Assembly: GCF_020085105.1 (NCBI RefSeq)
Contig: NC_058055.1
Coordinates: 12,304,322-12,368,321 of the forward strand
Origin: Siniperca chuatsi
Taxonomy: Eukaryota; Chordata; Actinopteri; Centrarchiformes; Sinipercidae
DNA: 64,000 bases
Direction of reading: 5' to 3'
Position 1 is the first letter of the stretch. Every line of letters starts with the position of its first letter. The notes under the pieces were generated by a model. It made no database searches and was not told the DNA's origin. It worked only from the letters and a program-made list of their open reading frames with translations. Shown piece after piece: positions 48,134 to 60,045 of the stretch. Made by a program: the position numbers and the translations under genes.

Positions 48134-49439
48134 TGTAAAGGTCTTTCTGTTTACACTTTTGAGATATTTATTTTTTACAGTTCAAATTTTATACTGTGGT
48201 CAAACACGCAGGTGATATAAGCTTAAATGTGAGGACCAAATCCAGTTTAACTACAGTTTAAAATGGTTTCATCTCATTTCAAATAATTATTTAAGACACA
48301 TAACCAATAGATTACATATAATGCAGAGTACTTATCAATGAGATTGCCATTTTTCATTGCACTATAAATGTATGTAATTTAATTGTTTTCAAGCTTTTAT
48401 AAATTAATTGCAGTGTCTTCTGTATCTTTTGATTTGATTGTAATGGCTTATTTGTTTTATTTATATTTATTTAGTTTAAAAAAAAAGTATGGACGGTCAT
48501 GTTTGTCCTCTTTGTTAAGTAGGCCTCAGAACGTTTTAATTTTCATGATCAATCGTTTGCTGCAGTATGTATTTGTTAAATTAATCAAACTTGATTTGTG
48601 TCCTTTCCATTTGTTTTTCCGGATATATTATAAAGATTTATTTGAAAGGTGGAAAGTAAGAGCACAAAATGAAACCACAATAATGTATATTGTCAGAAAG
48701 GTCAGGGACATTTGATCCACTGTGTCCTTGAGCCTGAACCAGGTGAGATAAGGTGGACTTTATATACTAGCTATGAAAGAGTAGTCTAGTGTCATCATAA
48801 ATGCTCCTCTCTGTGCTCCTGGCAGCTGTTTCATTATATTACATTCCTTTTAGTGGAAATGATGCACAGCACAATGTGGGGCTTGCCTGACTGATCAGTA
48901 GATATAATAATATGTACATAATATATATAATAATAATGAGTAGATGTTACTGATTGAGTGGTAGCCCATGTGAATGTACTCACAGTACCTCACAGTAGTT
49001 TTATAACTAACTTCACTGTCTGAACCAAGCAGCTAGAGCTGCTAATGTAGTTAGGCCTGTAAAGAACTGCTGTTTTAATGAGACAACATTATTCATGCAG
49101 GGTGATCTTCATTGTTCTGTAACAATAAATGTAAATTATGAAACTATAAGATGTGATTCTTCATATTAAACACAGGTGTGCTGTGATTTGTTACAAATTA
49201 GAGGAATTTAAAATTCTCACTTGACTGTGAAACAATCTCCACACTCTGACTTTGTGGATTACAGCCATACCTCTTCGGATGTCTGTCATAACCGGCTGAA
49301 AACTATAAATTTGTCCAGATTCCAGTCAAATAACATATTTAAATTAATAGTCAAATTGGGGTTATATCTGCTTTTTTCATAATGTTTCATGTGACAGTCA
49401 CAGCTGTAATGACACAATAGGGAAAATAGTGTGTTTGTG
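48134..49439. other. AT-rich spacer after the palmitoyltransferase gene
   Basis: No gene was found. The 110-aa open frame at 48383-48715 is made of Phe/Leu/Lys/Ile codons typical of AT-rich DNA and resembles nothing known to me. Confidence 0.45.
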
Positions 49440-49800
49440 GTTTATATTTTTGGCTTTTAGTAAAATTACTCAACCACTATTGGATGATTTGCAAAAAAAT
49501 TTAGTTGCATACATTCATTTTCCCCTCAGGATGAAATGCAATTTTGGTGATCCCTGAACTTTTCATCTAGCGCCATCATCAGGTCAAAATTTCAGTTTGT
49601 CCAATACTTTGGTTTACATGGCATTCTAATCTCAGCTGTAGTTTGTCTTTAGTGCTAATTATCAACTGTTAGCATGCTAATATGCTAAACAATGGTGAAC
49701 ATATTAAGCCTTATACATTAGCATGCTGACGTTAGCATATTGCTCGAAGCACCATTGTGCCTGAGTGCAGTCTCATAGAGCCGCTAACATGGCTGTAGAC
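49440..49800 (-). repeat. Interspersed repeat, copy 2 (TTAGCATGCTAACA family), reversed
   Basis: On the minus strand the blocks run CTACAGCCATGTTAGCGGCT, CTCAGGCACAATGGTGCTTC, TTAGCATATTAGCATGCTAA and CTACAGCTGAG, followed by ACCAAAGTATTGGACAAACT. This is the same order as at 34078-34555. Non-coding; borders are approximate. Confidence 0.7.
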
Positions 49801-50560
49801 TCTCAGTCTTGTTAAGTCTGAAGTGGTCACTGGAGCTCCATACTGTGTGGCCACCAAGGAAAAAATGTCACTGTGATATTTGCTAGGCTAAATAAAATTC
49901 AATGGTGGATTTTCCATCTTCAAACTATTGTAGAAGAGATGCTAAATGAGGAACATGTGGAACAATACTCTCTTCCCAATAAAGAGAATCATGAGGCCTC
50001 AGCCCCATGAAAATGAACCTTTTAAGCAAAAATTACCGAATTCTATATCCATCATGAATGGCATGAATATATAGCCCTCAACTTGACATTAAAAAAGTCA
50101 ACAGTCATAAGAAATGGTTTAACTGCAGTGTAAGTGCTGGTGATATACAGATACAACTTTAACAGCTGCCCTGAGGGCAGGGCTTAAGCAACACACAGTA
50201 GCTTACATTTCTGAGTTCTCAGACCATTTTCACAATTGAGAATGACTTCCGGATGGGAGCTGAAACGTCTTGATTCTGAAAACAGTGTCCAGATGACTAC
50301 GACTGAAACCTTTTCTACAATGGTAGAAATGCCAGAGTTCAAAGAGACACGAGACTTCACTTTTTCAAGATCATTAGAGTTGGACACTGGTGACATGCTC
50401 ATTCAAGTGTTTGACACTCGTTGACCTATTGTCTGGCACAGGGACATGGTGAGCTGGGAACAAGATTAGCTGGCTGGCTGGGGAGAGGTGAATGACCTCA
50501 GTGCCGTTCACCTTTCCATAATAATGCAACAGATAAAGTTGTAAGAGTCTCAACCCTGGG
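49801..50560. other. Spacer, no gene seen
   Basis: Unique-looking AT-rich sequence. The short frame at 50236-50424 has no recognisable product. No element could be delimited. Confidence 0.4.
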
Positions 50561-50956
50561 GTGCACGGTGGCACGGTGGCAGAGCGGCTAAAGCTCCTGC
50601 CTCCCAATAAGGAGATCGTGGGTTCGATTCCCGGACCAGACCAACATCACACAATCTCTCTGGGTGGAGTCTGCATGTCCTCCCCGTGTTACCGTGGGTT
50701 CTCTCCGGGTTCTCCGGCTTCCTCCCACCGTCCAAAGACATGCATGTGTAGGTTAATTGATAACTCTAAATTGCCCGTATTGAATGAATGTGAGAGTGAA
50801 TGGTTGTCTGTCCTTGTCTGTGTCTGTGTTAGCCCTGCGACGAGTTGGCCACTGTCCAGGGTGTACCCTGCCTAAGGCCCAAAGTCACTGGGATAGGCTC
50901 CAGTCACCCGCGACCCCTAACGGGACCAAGCGGTAGAAAATGGATGGATGGATGGA
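50561..50956 (+). mobile_element. tRNA-headed SINE with RTE-type LINE tail and (ATGG)n end
   Basis: The 5' part is tRNA-like, with an A box in TGGCAGAGCGGCTAAAGC and a clear B box GGTTCGATTCC (50622-50632). The body contains CTCCCACCGTCCAAAGACAT, CTCTAAATTGCCCGTA and GTGAATGGTTGTCTGTC. The tail runs GTCCAGGGTGTACCCTGCCT, GGGATAGGCTCCAGTC and ends AAAATGGATGGATGGATGG. It is nearly full length (about 395 bp) and fairly well preserved. The pol III boxes look usable, but it is a retroposon, not a tRNA gene. Confidence 0.88.
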
Positions 50957-51173
50957 GTCTCAACCCTTTATAGCTTCCTTATAAAGGGTTATCCAGGATT
51001 TTCCAATTATCAATCTCAAATCTTCAAGACATTCTTGAAGGATTACTTGTGCTGTGCCAAAACTTAACAACATTAATTTTTTTTTCACTCAAAAAATGTT
51101 AGAAGGACAATCTGAATGCAACACTCAGCCAACCACCCAAATTTCATTTAATTCTGATTATATCCTTTAAGAG

Positions 51174-52015
51174 CAGTGGTGAAAGAAATATTCAGCTCCT
51201 TTACTTAAGTATACCACACTGTGAAAACAAGTAAAAGTCCTGCATTCAAAACCTTAAGTTAAAGTAGGTAAGTATTATCAGCAAAATTTACTTTTTACAT
51301 TCCGCAGTAAAATGTTCCTTATCAGTGTTTTAGTAAATTGTGTTTTAATTAATATCACTGCTGCATTAATGTGTATGTTGCATTTTACTGCTGTAGATGT
51401 TTGAGGTTGAGCTAATTTTAACTACTTTATACACTGTTGGGTAGATGCACTATTACTTACCACTTTTTTACAATTACATTGTATTATTATACCGTGCATA
51501 CTTATCAACCTCTAAATCCACTTTGTATTTTACACTTATTTAATTTTATACTTATATCCACTTTGTACTTAATTTATTTTACCTGTATTATAGTGTATTA
51601 TATTCTGATTGCTTAGAACTTCTATTCCTGTGTGCACTGACGTGATAGTGAGCTGCTGTAACAAAAGAGTTAATAAAGTATTTCTGATTCTGATTCTGAT
51701 TTGATATACAGCAATGCATCATACTTTTCATGAGCTGTTTTCAGCTTTGTGACGATGCATTTTCCAGCTAATCCCCAAGTTGTTTTTTCTATAGTTTATT
51801 TAGCTTAAGAAGTAGGAGAATTTTCTCAACCCATCATTCAGTGTATCAGAAACATTCACATTCAAATTCCCCGAATTTGGAGATACATGGTTTTCACTGG
51901 ACAGGAAGGAGATGAAAAATTGTAATCTGAAAAGTAACTAGCAACTAAAGCTGTCAGAGAAATGTGGAGTAAAAATTACAATATTTGTAATGTACTTAGT
52001 TACATTCCACCAATG
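51174..52015. mobile_element. hAT-like MITE interrupted by a LINE tail
   Basis: The left end AGCAGTGGTGAAAG and right end TAGTTACATTCCACCAATGT are imperfect inverse copies. Next to the left end lie GTAAAAGTCCTGCATTCAAA and TGCTGTAGATGTTTGAGGTT, then TTTAACTACTTTATACACTG. Next to the right end lies AATGTACTTAGTTACATTCC. The two parts are separated by a different element at about 51470-51705. Non-coding. Confidence 0.65.
51470..51705 (+). mobile_element. LINE 3' tail inserted in the MITE
   Basis: The segment ends GAGCTGCTGTAACAAAAG, AGTTAATAAAGTATTTCTGA and then TTCTGATTCTGATT. The microsatellite-like ending is the usual 3' terminus of a teleost non-LTR element. Only the 3' untranslated part is present, as expected for a strongly 5'-truncated insertion. 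Confidence 0.65.
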
Positions 52016-52884
52016 TTTAAAAGTTGCCACTATCTTTTGCTTCTCCGACTAACTTACTGACATTTAGCGATTAATAAATTAACCTTCAGTTAATCATTTA
52101 GAGAGAATGGTTATCTTTTCCATTGAAATAAACAGGTTTAATTTTTCTGAATATACTCTTATGTCCCACCACCCATGCATGTTTTTTGACCTTATCAACC
52201 ACAGCCTGCATAAGAGCGATGCTGACAACACACTATTTATTGTAATAATTCTGCATAGTTCAGTAATCATATCCTGAAGATTTGGGAGAGAACGACACAA
52301 AGTGACAAAATAATGTAGGGAAAATAATGTTCTGTATGTAAATACTGAATGCGTACTAAAGGCACTAAAACTGAAATATAAAATAAATATGTTCCTCATA
52401 GCCCGAGCTTGAAGGAAATTCCTTTATCTTTTTATACCCTTTTATATTTACTGGGAAGGAAACAACACACCCTGTCAAAGTTCATCTCTCCTGACACACT
52501 CACTGGGTCTCACCGTTTAACTAAAACTCTGACCTTGGTGTAATTTTAATTACTGTGACTTAAGTCTGTGAATGAATGAGCAGCAGTTACTTATGGAGGT
52601 GTTCTCTTAAACTTGGAAGCTCTGAACCTGTCATCCCACCTTCACTTCTTATAAGTCACCTAAAGGGTACACTTGCTGTTGAACCTGCTACTAGAATTCA
52701 CCGGCTGACACTGCATTGTAAAGGGAAAACAGATTATTTAAGTAGACCTTGTTATTTTACAATTACAACCTACTGATCAGATTTACAAGTAATTTGCTAC
52801 TAGGAGAGAAAGCTGAGTTCAATTTAAATTGTCTAGACCATTTCTTTTTAAACTGAAATTTCTCAAGAGGAATATCTGCATGCC
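52016..52884 (+). promoter_or_regulatory. Upstream region of slc51a
   Basis: No gene was seen. A nuclear-receptor half site with extension (TGACCTTGG, reverse CCAAGGTCA, 52530-52538) lies about 350 bp before the start codon. It resembles LRH-1/ERR monomer sites. Mammalian SLC51A is known to be controlled by LRH-1 and FXR, but one short motif is weak support. The transcription start is not evident. Confidence 0.3.
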
Positions 52885-55800
52885 ATGGAGGAACCCCTCA
52901 ACAGCACCATTGATCCGGCTTGTTTACAAGAGCCCCCGCTGGCCATCGACGTGATTGAGCGTAAGTGACCCACATTACCACATCCTGCTTGCTGATAATG
53001 TTTTCTTATCAACCAGTCTGAGCTAATGCTGTTAGCAGTCCACTGAGCAATGTCAGACTTATATCTGTGTGTCTGAGAGTCCTCTACCATATAATACTGG
53101 TTTCTTCTTTGATCATTTGTTTGCCTCTGTTCCAAAATATAACAATATCCCACAAAGTAACATAAATGCATTGCTAGGACTTAATAGTACGCATTCATGA
53201 ATATACAGTAAGAGTTAAATGTGCTACAGTAGGAGTAACAAAAGCTTGTTTGCCGCATTGTGCTGAAATACCCTCTTATTAGAATTAACTTAGCATTCCT
53301 ACCCTATTTTAAGTTAAAAAAAAAATAATCCAAGCAAAATCTGTTTTGTGCTATTTTGTGTGGGATTTATTTCCCATAATACGTATATGTATGGACTGTA
53401 CTATGTAATAATCTGCCTCTCTTCTATTACTGGTATTATTTTAGAGCTAGATGTGTTTGGATTTTGCCTGTACTCTATGCTCACCTTCATGTCCTGCGTC
53501 TCCCTGCTGCTGTACCTGGAGCAGTGCATCTATATTTATAAAAATCTGCCCTACCCCAAGAAGACGACCATCATGTGGATAAATGGCGCAGCACCAGTAA
53601 GCATTCGGGCCTGTTTTGTTGCTGCTAATCCTAAAACCAGTAGAATTATAATCATTATCAACCACTTCATTTGTGGAATAAGTTTCAAGAACTCTGGTAT
53701 AAGGCCCTTTGAAATTCAACATGAAGTCTGATTGAAACAGAGAAAATAGTAGTACTGCTGATAATGCAATTGTATGTTTTCATGCACATTATTGTATTTC
53801 TCTCTTTCAGGTCATTGCCACCATGTCTTGTTTTGGGATGTGGATCCCGAGGGCAGTCATGCTCACAGACATGACATCTAATTGGTACATTTTCTCTCAA
53901 TGACACCTAAATTAGTACACAGGGCAGTATTTTAGTTTAATTTTAATTTAAGTATTTTAGCATACAGCAGAGGGTTTCTTTCATGGTTTCTGCCCATATT
54001 CTAGGATAATTGATGATGATATAAATATGTATCACCATGTCATTTTAGTAAAATAAAACTCAGGTTGTTATTCCCCACGAATCTTGGCCAGAGGAGTGTC
54101 ATCAAAGCCTCACAGGAGCTGTTATTAAATGCAAACAAAATAATCTGTATTTACGGATGTCTCTTATCTGCTTCCTTTTCTTATTTTAAACAACAAAAAC
54201 TACCAGCGACCAGTGTTTGTCTGTTATCTAATAGCTGTGACAGGTAGCTAGGTCCCACTGTGCAGTGAACTCAACACTGGTGTTATCTTGTTTGACATAT
54301 CAGCTTCCAGATTATAAAAAAAAACCTACAAAAGTTTAGTTTTGGTTGGGCAAACATCCCAAAAGTTTCAATCCAACAGTCCTGTTTCCTTTAGCAAGAC
54401 ACTGCCCCGTGAACTCACTGTAAGAATAGAGTAGCAGCTAAATGACTGCTGAGTAAACATAATAAAAGCCTGACAACTTAAAAGCCTTATAGGAACTGGT
54501 TGAAGATCACTGTATTGCATCACTACTTGATGAATGATTACACACACAAAGATTATGCCACAGCTCTAACCAGTGATACATTTGATGTGCTTTCTACGTA
54601 CAGTACATACAATACACTATGTTTATCAGCTGAGTCAAAATCCATTAACAAGGGCTGTTTTTGATTTGTCCTCACATGTCAATAATAGGTGTGTTTTTAT
54701 GTAATAAATAAATCATTGGGCTTCATACTGTGAAAATAAAGTTCAGCACTCCAGAGTGATTTTTGAGAATTATTACATACCTGCTCTCTATAAACAGGCC
54801 TAAATGACTTCTCTTTCTCCGTGTAGTTATTTTGCAGTCGTGGTGTATAAGGTCCTGGTTCTGATGATCGAGGAGTTGGGGGGCAGCAGTGTTTTTCTGG
54901 AGCGGTTTTCTGGTAAAACCTTCAGGATCAACACAGGACCCTGCTGCTGCTGCTGCCCCTGTTTACCCCACGTGCCCATGTCACGGTATTTATACCTGTT
55001 TATACAAATACAGTCTGGGCATTACTGTTATGGCTCTAACAACTCAAGCCTGTGTCCTTTACTGCTCTTAGATTGAGATTTTTAAGGTAATTTAATCCTG
55101 TTTATATTGCCATTCTTTATATACTCTTTATATATTGTCTTTTTATTGTATACATTTTCTAATGTGGATCTTTCATTGGATGGGATCATTCAGGCGATTG
55201 TTATTCTGGCTGAAGTTGGGTGCTCTTCAGTATGCAATCCTAAAGACGGTGCTCTCTGTCCTCGCCATAATATTGTGGACAAACGGCAACTTTGATCTCT
55301 CTGATGTAAGTATTTGAAATGCTTCTCTACATATGTGATTGTACTGAAAATTAAATGAAGTTTAAATATTTCTTTGCTTCTCTTTCAGCTAGAGATCACT
55401 GGTACGGCCATTTGGATTAACCCATTCATTGGCATTCTCACTATCATCTCCCTTTGGCCTGTTGCCATCATCTTTATGAACACCAACAGCTTTCTACGCA
55501 GCCTCAATATTGTGCCCAAGTATGCCATGTACCAAGTAAGTCAGCACAACCAATACCATATGTATGCTACAGTGCTCAGTCAGTTGCAAAAAAGATACCT
55601 GGATATTTTGTATTTATCCTGCTTGTCTTCATCCAGCATGGAAAAACCTCTCTCGGTATACTTACATTAAATCAAATGTCAAATTGTTTCATTGCTTTAT
55701 GGCTCAAAGGGATAAGAGCACTGCTGTTTTTACTGCATAATTTAAGTTTATCGTCCTTGTTTTCCTTTTCTTAAGTTTCTTATAATAGCAGATAATGGAG

Positions 55801-56504
55801 TGAGTGAGAGACTGGTAGAGAAATCCCTCCCAGCGTGTTCATCCTTTTCAGTGAAGCAAAACAGAAAATGTTACATTGAAAGAGCAACAAGGTGTATGGG
55901 AAATCATCTCAGTTTGGAGAAAGACAAACACTACAAATAACCACTGGTTTGACATACAGTAGAGTTTTAACAGCAGTCACTTTAGCTGTAGTTGCATTTG
56001 TTTGGTGTCATAACACCAAACTCCTACTGAAAAATGTAGATATTTAGATATGCTACACAGTGCACCTTTAACTGCATGTATACTGTATGTTCAGTATGTA
56101 ACTGATCAAGTATTTGTTTTCTCCTTAGCTAATACTTGTAATGAGTCAGCTGCAAACATCAATCATTAACATCCTGGCCTTGGATGGAACCATCGCCTGT
56201 GCCCCTCCCTTCTCCTCTCAAGCTCGTGGATCCAGTAAGAAACATCTTTGAATGTGTTGCTGCATCCACTGCTGATGTGTGAAGTGAAATAATCCATCTG
56301 AAACCTTGATTTTCCTCTCTCTCTCTCTCTCTCGCTCTCGCAGTGCTGAGTCAGCAGATGATGATCATGGAGATGTTCATCATCACTCTGGTCAATCGGT
56401 TTTTGTACCGTCGTATATATGACATACTTCCCTCTGAGGCACACGACAACGACCAAAATACCAAAGTTGCCCTGCAGGCTGCTCGGGTGGAGCATGATGT
56501 CTAA
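52885..56504 (+). CDS. slc51a: Organic solute transporter subunit alpha (OST-alpha), 328 aa
   Basis: OST-alpha pairs with SLC51B in the basolateral membrane of gut, liver and kidney cells and exports bile acids and steroid conjugates by facilitated diffusion. Exons 52885-52960, 53445-53596, 53811-53884, 54827-54985, 55194-55305, 55389-55535, 56129-56234 and 56344-56504 total 987 nt (human has 340 aa). The start is GCCATGG. An extracellular N-terminus (MEEPLNSTIDPACL, with an N-glycosylation sequon NST) precedes seven hydrophobic segments, for example FGFCLYSMLTFMSCVSLLLY and YAILKTVLSVLAIILW. The hallmark cysteine cluster CCCCCPCLP follows TFRINTGP, in the cytosolic loop before TM5. PYPKKTTIMWINGAAPV and LNIVPKYAMYQ are family-like. 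The C-terminus ends in an acidic/amide stretch (EAHDNDQNTKVALQAARVEH). TMEM184 relatives lack the Cys cluster, so slc51a is firm. The beta subunit is not in this window. Confidence 0.96.
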
Positions 56505-56869
56505 AGAGTGGAAGTCAGCACTGCTCTTTAGTGATGTATCAGATCATCTAAGTTCACCCAATAGTCCAACTTGAGTCTGACACACTGTTTTCATTTGATA
56601 TAACATTTTACCTCATTCTGTCACTCAAATGTTAGGGGAGAGAACATCACTACTTTAAACCCTATTTGTTTGTACTTTTCACACATCACTCACTGACAAT
56701 ATCTGTATCCTGAAGGTGACAGAACTTAAAGGGTTGATTCACCCAAATAACTACTTTCTGTCCAAGAAATAGTCCCTCTGAAGACTGTCCACAGTGTGGG
56801 TTATCCAGAGTAAATACATTGATTCTGGAAAGGGATGTTGACTGTTGAATTGTTTACATGTTTTTCAAC
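56505..56869 (+). other. 3' UTR of slc51a
   Basis: Non-coding sequence follows the TAA. No canonical AATAAA was found before the MITE that starts near 56870, so the poly(A) site is uncertain. The text GGGTTGATTCACCCAAATAA near 56730 looks like a MITE end. Confidence 0.4.
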
Positions 56870-57181
56870 AGCTAGTCTGTCACTGCCCAAAAGTAAAAAA
56901 AAAAATCCACCTACCAGCACCTCTAAAGCTCACCAACACGTTATAGCTCGTTTGTTTAATCTGCAAAAACCAGTGTTAAAGTGTTAAAACGACAAGTGTT
57001 TTTACTGGGGGTTCTGTGCAGGACTTTTTCTTGGTTGGGGGCAGAGACTTCCTGGACTCTTGTTAATGTGTCTCGTACAGTATTTACCATACAGATATGA
57101 GAGTGGTATCAATATTCTCATGTAAGTCTCAGCAAGAAAGTAAATATATGTATTTCCCATAATGACAAACTATTCCTTTAA
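56870..57181. mobile_element. MITE of the GCTAAGCTAAGCTAACC family, copy 2
   Basis: Shared with the copy at 39360-39686 are ACAGATATGAGAGTGGTATC, AGCAAGAAAGTAAATA and the right end ACAAACTATTCCTTTAA. This copy is diverged and lacks the GCTAAGCTAA block. It lies about 370 bp after the slc51a stop. Confidence 0.6.
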
Positions 57182-57469
57182 GCTTTATTAATTTAAAAAA
57201 GATAAAGAATTATTAGAGACATTGGGGTGATAGTGCTTTTTGATCTGTGATCTGGAGGAGAGGAACAGAGCCTTCCTACAAATGTACACAATGTACAGAG
57301 ACGTGTGACAGCATGTCATACTGGGACAAACATAGAAAGGATGAAAGGTTGAAAATTGGCAAATTGGTCCTTTGGACTGGGATTATGCAGGTTTATGAAT
57401 ATTTGTGTGTGGAAGAACAACATTTTTACATTTGCCTAAAGAACAGTGAATAAAAACACCTATTCATTT

Positions 57470-57760
57470 GTGTTAATGTGTGTGTGTGTCTCTGTGGACA
57501 TGTATTTCTCATGTTGTGGGGACTGTAAATCTGTTACACAGTCACATTGTGGGGACTCGTTTACATAAATCATTAAGTTTTAGGGTAAAGGCTTTGTTAA
57601 AGGTTAGGTTTAGGTTAAGGCTAGGGTTAGGGTTGGGCAAGTAGTGGCAATGGTGATGGGTAAGTCTCCGTGAAATTAATGTAACTCAATGTCATGTCCT
57701 CTGAAGTGATGGAAACATACAACTGTGTGTGTGTGTGTGTGAAAGAGACAGAGACATCAA
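57470..57760. repeat. GT microsatellites and telomere-like GGTTAG stretch
   Basis: (GT)n runs lie at about 57475-57490 and 57724-57741. Between them is GTTAGGTTTAGGTTAAGGCT followed by AGGGTTAGGGTTGGG (57602-57636), and two copies of TTGTGGGGACT. The GTGGGGAC plus TTAGGGTTAGGG combination recurs in fish genomes as an interspersed repeat, so this need not be a telomere relic. Confidence 0.6.
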
Positions 57761-59640
57761 CACACTTTGGCCAAGGTGTGGAGATGCTGAAGTGAGGCCT
57801 ATAATGACATCTTATGTATTTTTTTTTGTAAAGTGGGCAGTAAATACCAACACAGTATTCAGTTGGTTATGCATGTATTCATTACTGTGCCCAGGTTGCA
57901 TGTATTAACCTATACTGAGGATCTAAGCACCAAAACATAAAAACATTTAATAAAAAAGGATCTACTCTTTCTATTGTTCACTGAGCAGCATGTACAGGGA
58001 GGTATCTGTAACACTGTACACATTTAATGTAGTTTCAATTCAGTTTTAGTGTGAATCGTATGTAAATTCATCTGTGCTGCAATCATTTATGCTCCCTTGT
58101 AAAAACTTGTAGAAACATTTTATTAAGGAAACTTAATCTGTATCTGTATTTCTTTGTCCTCTACAACTGCCAGTGTGATTGTACCCTTAATCCTCCGAGT
58201 GCATCTTAACACAGCCTTGAAAAACAGCCAGATTTGTTCAAAGATTGTTGACCCACTTACTCAGACCTATTTGGGACAGGGAATACACGTGGATGAGACA
58301 GCAGCTTTATTTTCAGATACATTTTACAGCCGTCTACAGCCAAACTGTGCCACATGTTGTTTCTGAAGCAACCACAAGAGGCCATGCTTGTTCCACCCCG
58401 AAAACTCATTAATTAACCTCGTAATAAAGAACAACTAGTCGTCTCTCCTTGAATCGCATGACTAATTTATAAAAGAAAACAACACAAACCCTCATTTAAT
58501 TCAGGGGAACCATACAGATATTATAGGCAATAAGTGCTATATTGGCAACTGTGGGTCAGGCCAAAAAGAAAGTTTTAATGCTGATTATTTGTTTTTAGTT
58601 CAACCTGATCAAAAAGTTTTGATTTTTAAACAATATACCCAATGAATTAGAGTTGTTGGCTTCAACTACTATTACACTTCCTTATTTTAAAAGGAATAAT
58701 TAAAGTCATTTATAAATGCTTGTGCTAAGCAAGCAGATTGCCCATTTGACTGATAGCACTTAATTATGATTGTGAACATCTACTAACAAGATGGATGCAC
58801 ACGACTACCTCAGACTTTACTAAATTCAGACTAACCTCTCAGGTAATATGTATATATTTTTATATATATTTATTCCTATAGAATGGCAAATACAACTCCT
58901 AACAATGTTTTGTCACATCAATCACCTGAAAAAAATTTAAATTAAATAATGGCTTCAGCACTGTGTCGATTAGAGGATTGCATTTGACGTTAACATTTTC
59001 CAAAAATCACATCTCACCTTTTACTGAATGATCAAATTGAACTTTAGACATATTTTCTTTTTTCGTTTGAATGAAATCTATTCATTAATTTACAATTATG
59101 TAATCATTCTCAATGGCTTGATTGTATTCAGGACTGTTGTTGACTCTGTTAAGATGTTCAAAAGGTCACACCCTTGATCGCTTTTAATTTGATTTTATCT
59201 TAGTAATATCAACATTTGCACTTCACAGGAAGCATTCTATTTGTTTGTTTTTGTATGTTCTATAATAAGTGTTGTGCTTTTTGAAGTAATGTGCAGAATA
59301 GTGGATAGGTTGAAAGAGGAAACTACTGTACAAACAGACATATAGGTCAATGTGCTAATTATCTTCCAAACTTGAATGTAATAAATTGTTGCACTTTTCT
59401 GCAATAACTAACTAGTATAAAATTTTAAACAGATTGGGGTGAGTTACTGTAGTTGCTGTGACACACTAGCTGTGAATAAGACCAGTTTATTTAGAATAAA
59501 AGCAAATCTGTTCCATTAAAAGATTATTAGGCTGCATATGGTACATATAGGTACATTGCTTTAATCTGGATGAGATGTTTATATAAAGCCAGATCATTCG
59601 GAATTCAAAATTTGGCCCTATTAATGGAGTATTTGTCTTT
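57761..59640. other. Spacer upstream of the AMER2-like gene
   Basis: About 1.9 kb of AT-rich sequence without a supported gene or delimited repeat. The 70-aa frame at 58154-58366 has no recognisable product. Confidence 0.45.
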
Positions 59641-60045
59641 GCTGTTTATGTAAACAGAGTCATCAGACAGAGAGGAAGAGAGAGAGGAAGAGAAAGCCGC
59701 GTTCAGGGTTGGTTGATGACAGCCCCTGGCTCTGCATTGCTGACGAAAGCTGCTTAGCTCCTCAGTTGCTATGGCAACCAGAGAGAGAGCAGCCAGACAA
59801 AAACGAGGCAAAGGGGAGGGGCTTTCAAGGGAGAAATAGAGGAGAAAGGGCTTGATGGGAAAGATAGAAAGAGGGAGGGATACAGACAGCCGATAAAGAA
59901 ACGCACTGAGAGCAGCAGAGGTAAAGCAAGTCCACAGACGGAGATAAAGATAAGGTCTGGATATAAATGTTCAATCCACTGGCTGGGGAATAATAACTGC
60001 AGCAAAAGACAGGAAGATACAGAGAAAGGGGGAAACAGAGAGAAG
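59641..60045 (+). promoter_or_regulatory. Purine-rich leader of the AMER2-like gene
   Basis: The 400 bp before the start codon are strongly GA-rich on the + strand (AGAGAGGAAGAGAGAGAGGA, GAGGCAAAGGGGAGGGG), unlike the AT-rich DNA upstream. This fits a 5' UTR or GAGA-type promoter. There is no obvious TATA box, and small upstream ATGs cannot be excluded. Confidence 0.4.

Noticed and set aside
48383-48715. 110-aa frame after the palmitoyltransferase gene
   Set aside because: It has AT-driven Phe/Leu/Lys/Ile composition and no recognisable domain or splice signals.
50622-50632. B-box match suggesting a tRNA gene
   Set aside because: The flanking body and (ATGG)n tail show a tRNA-derived SINE; no proper tRNA cloverleaf end follows.
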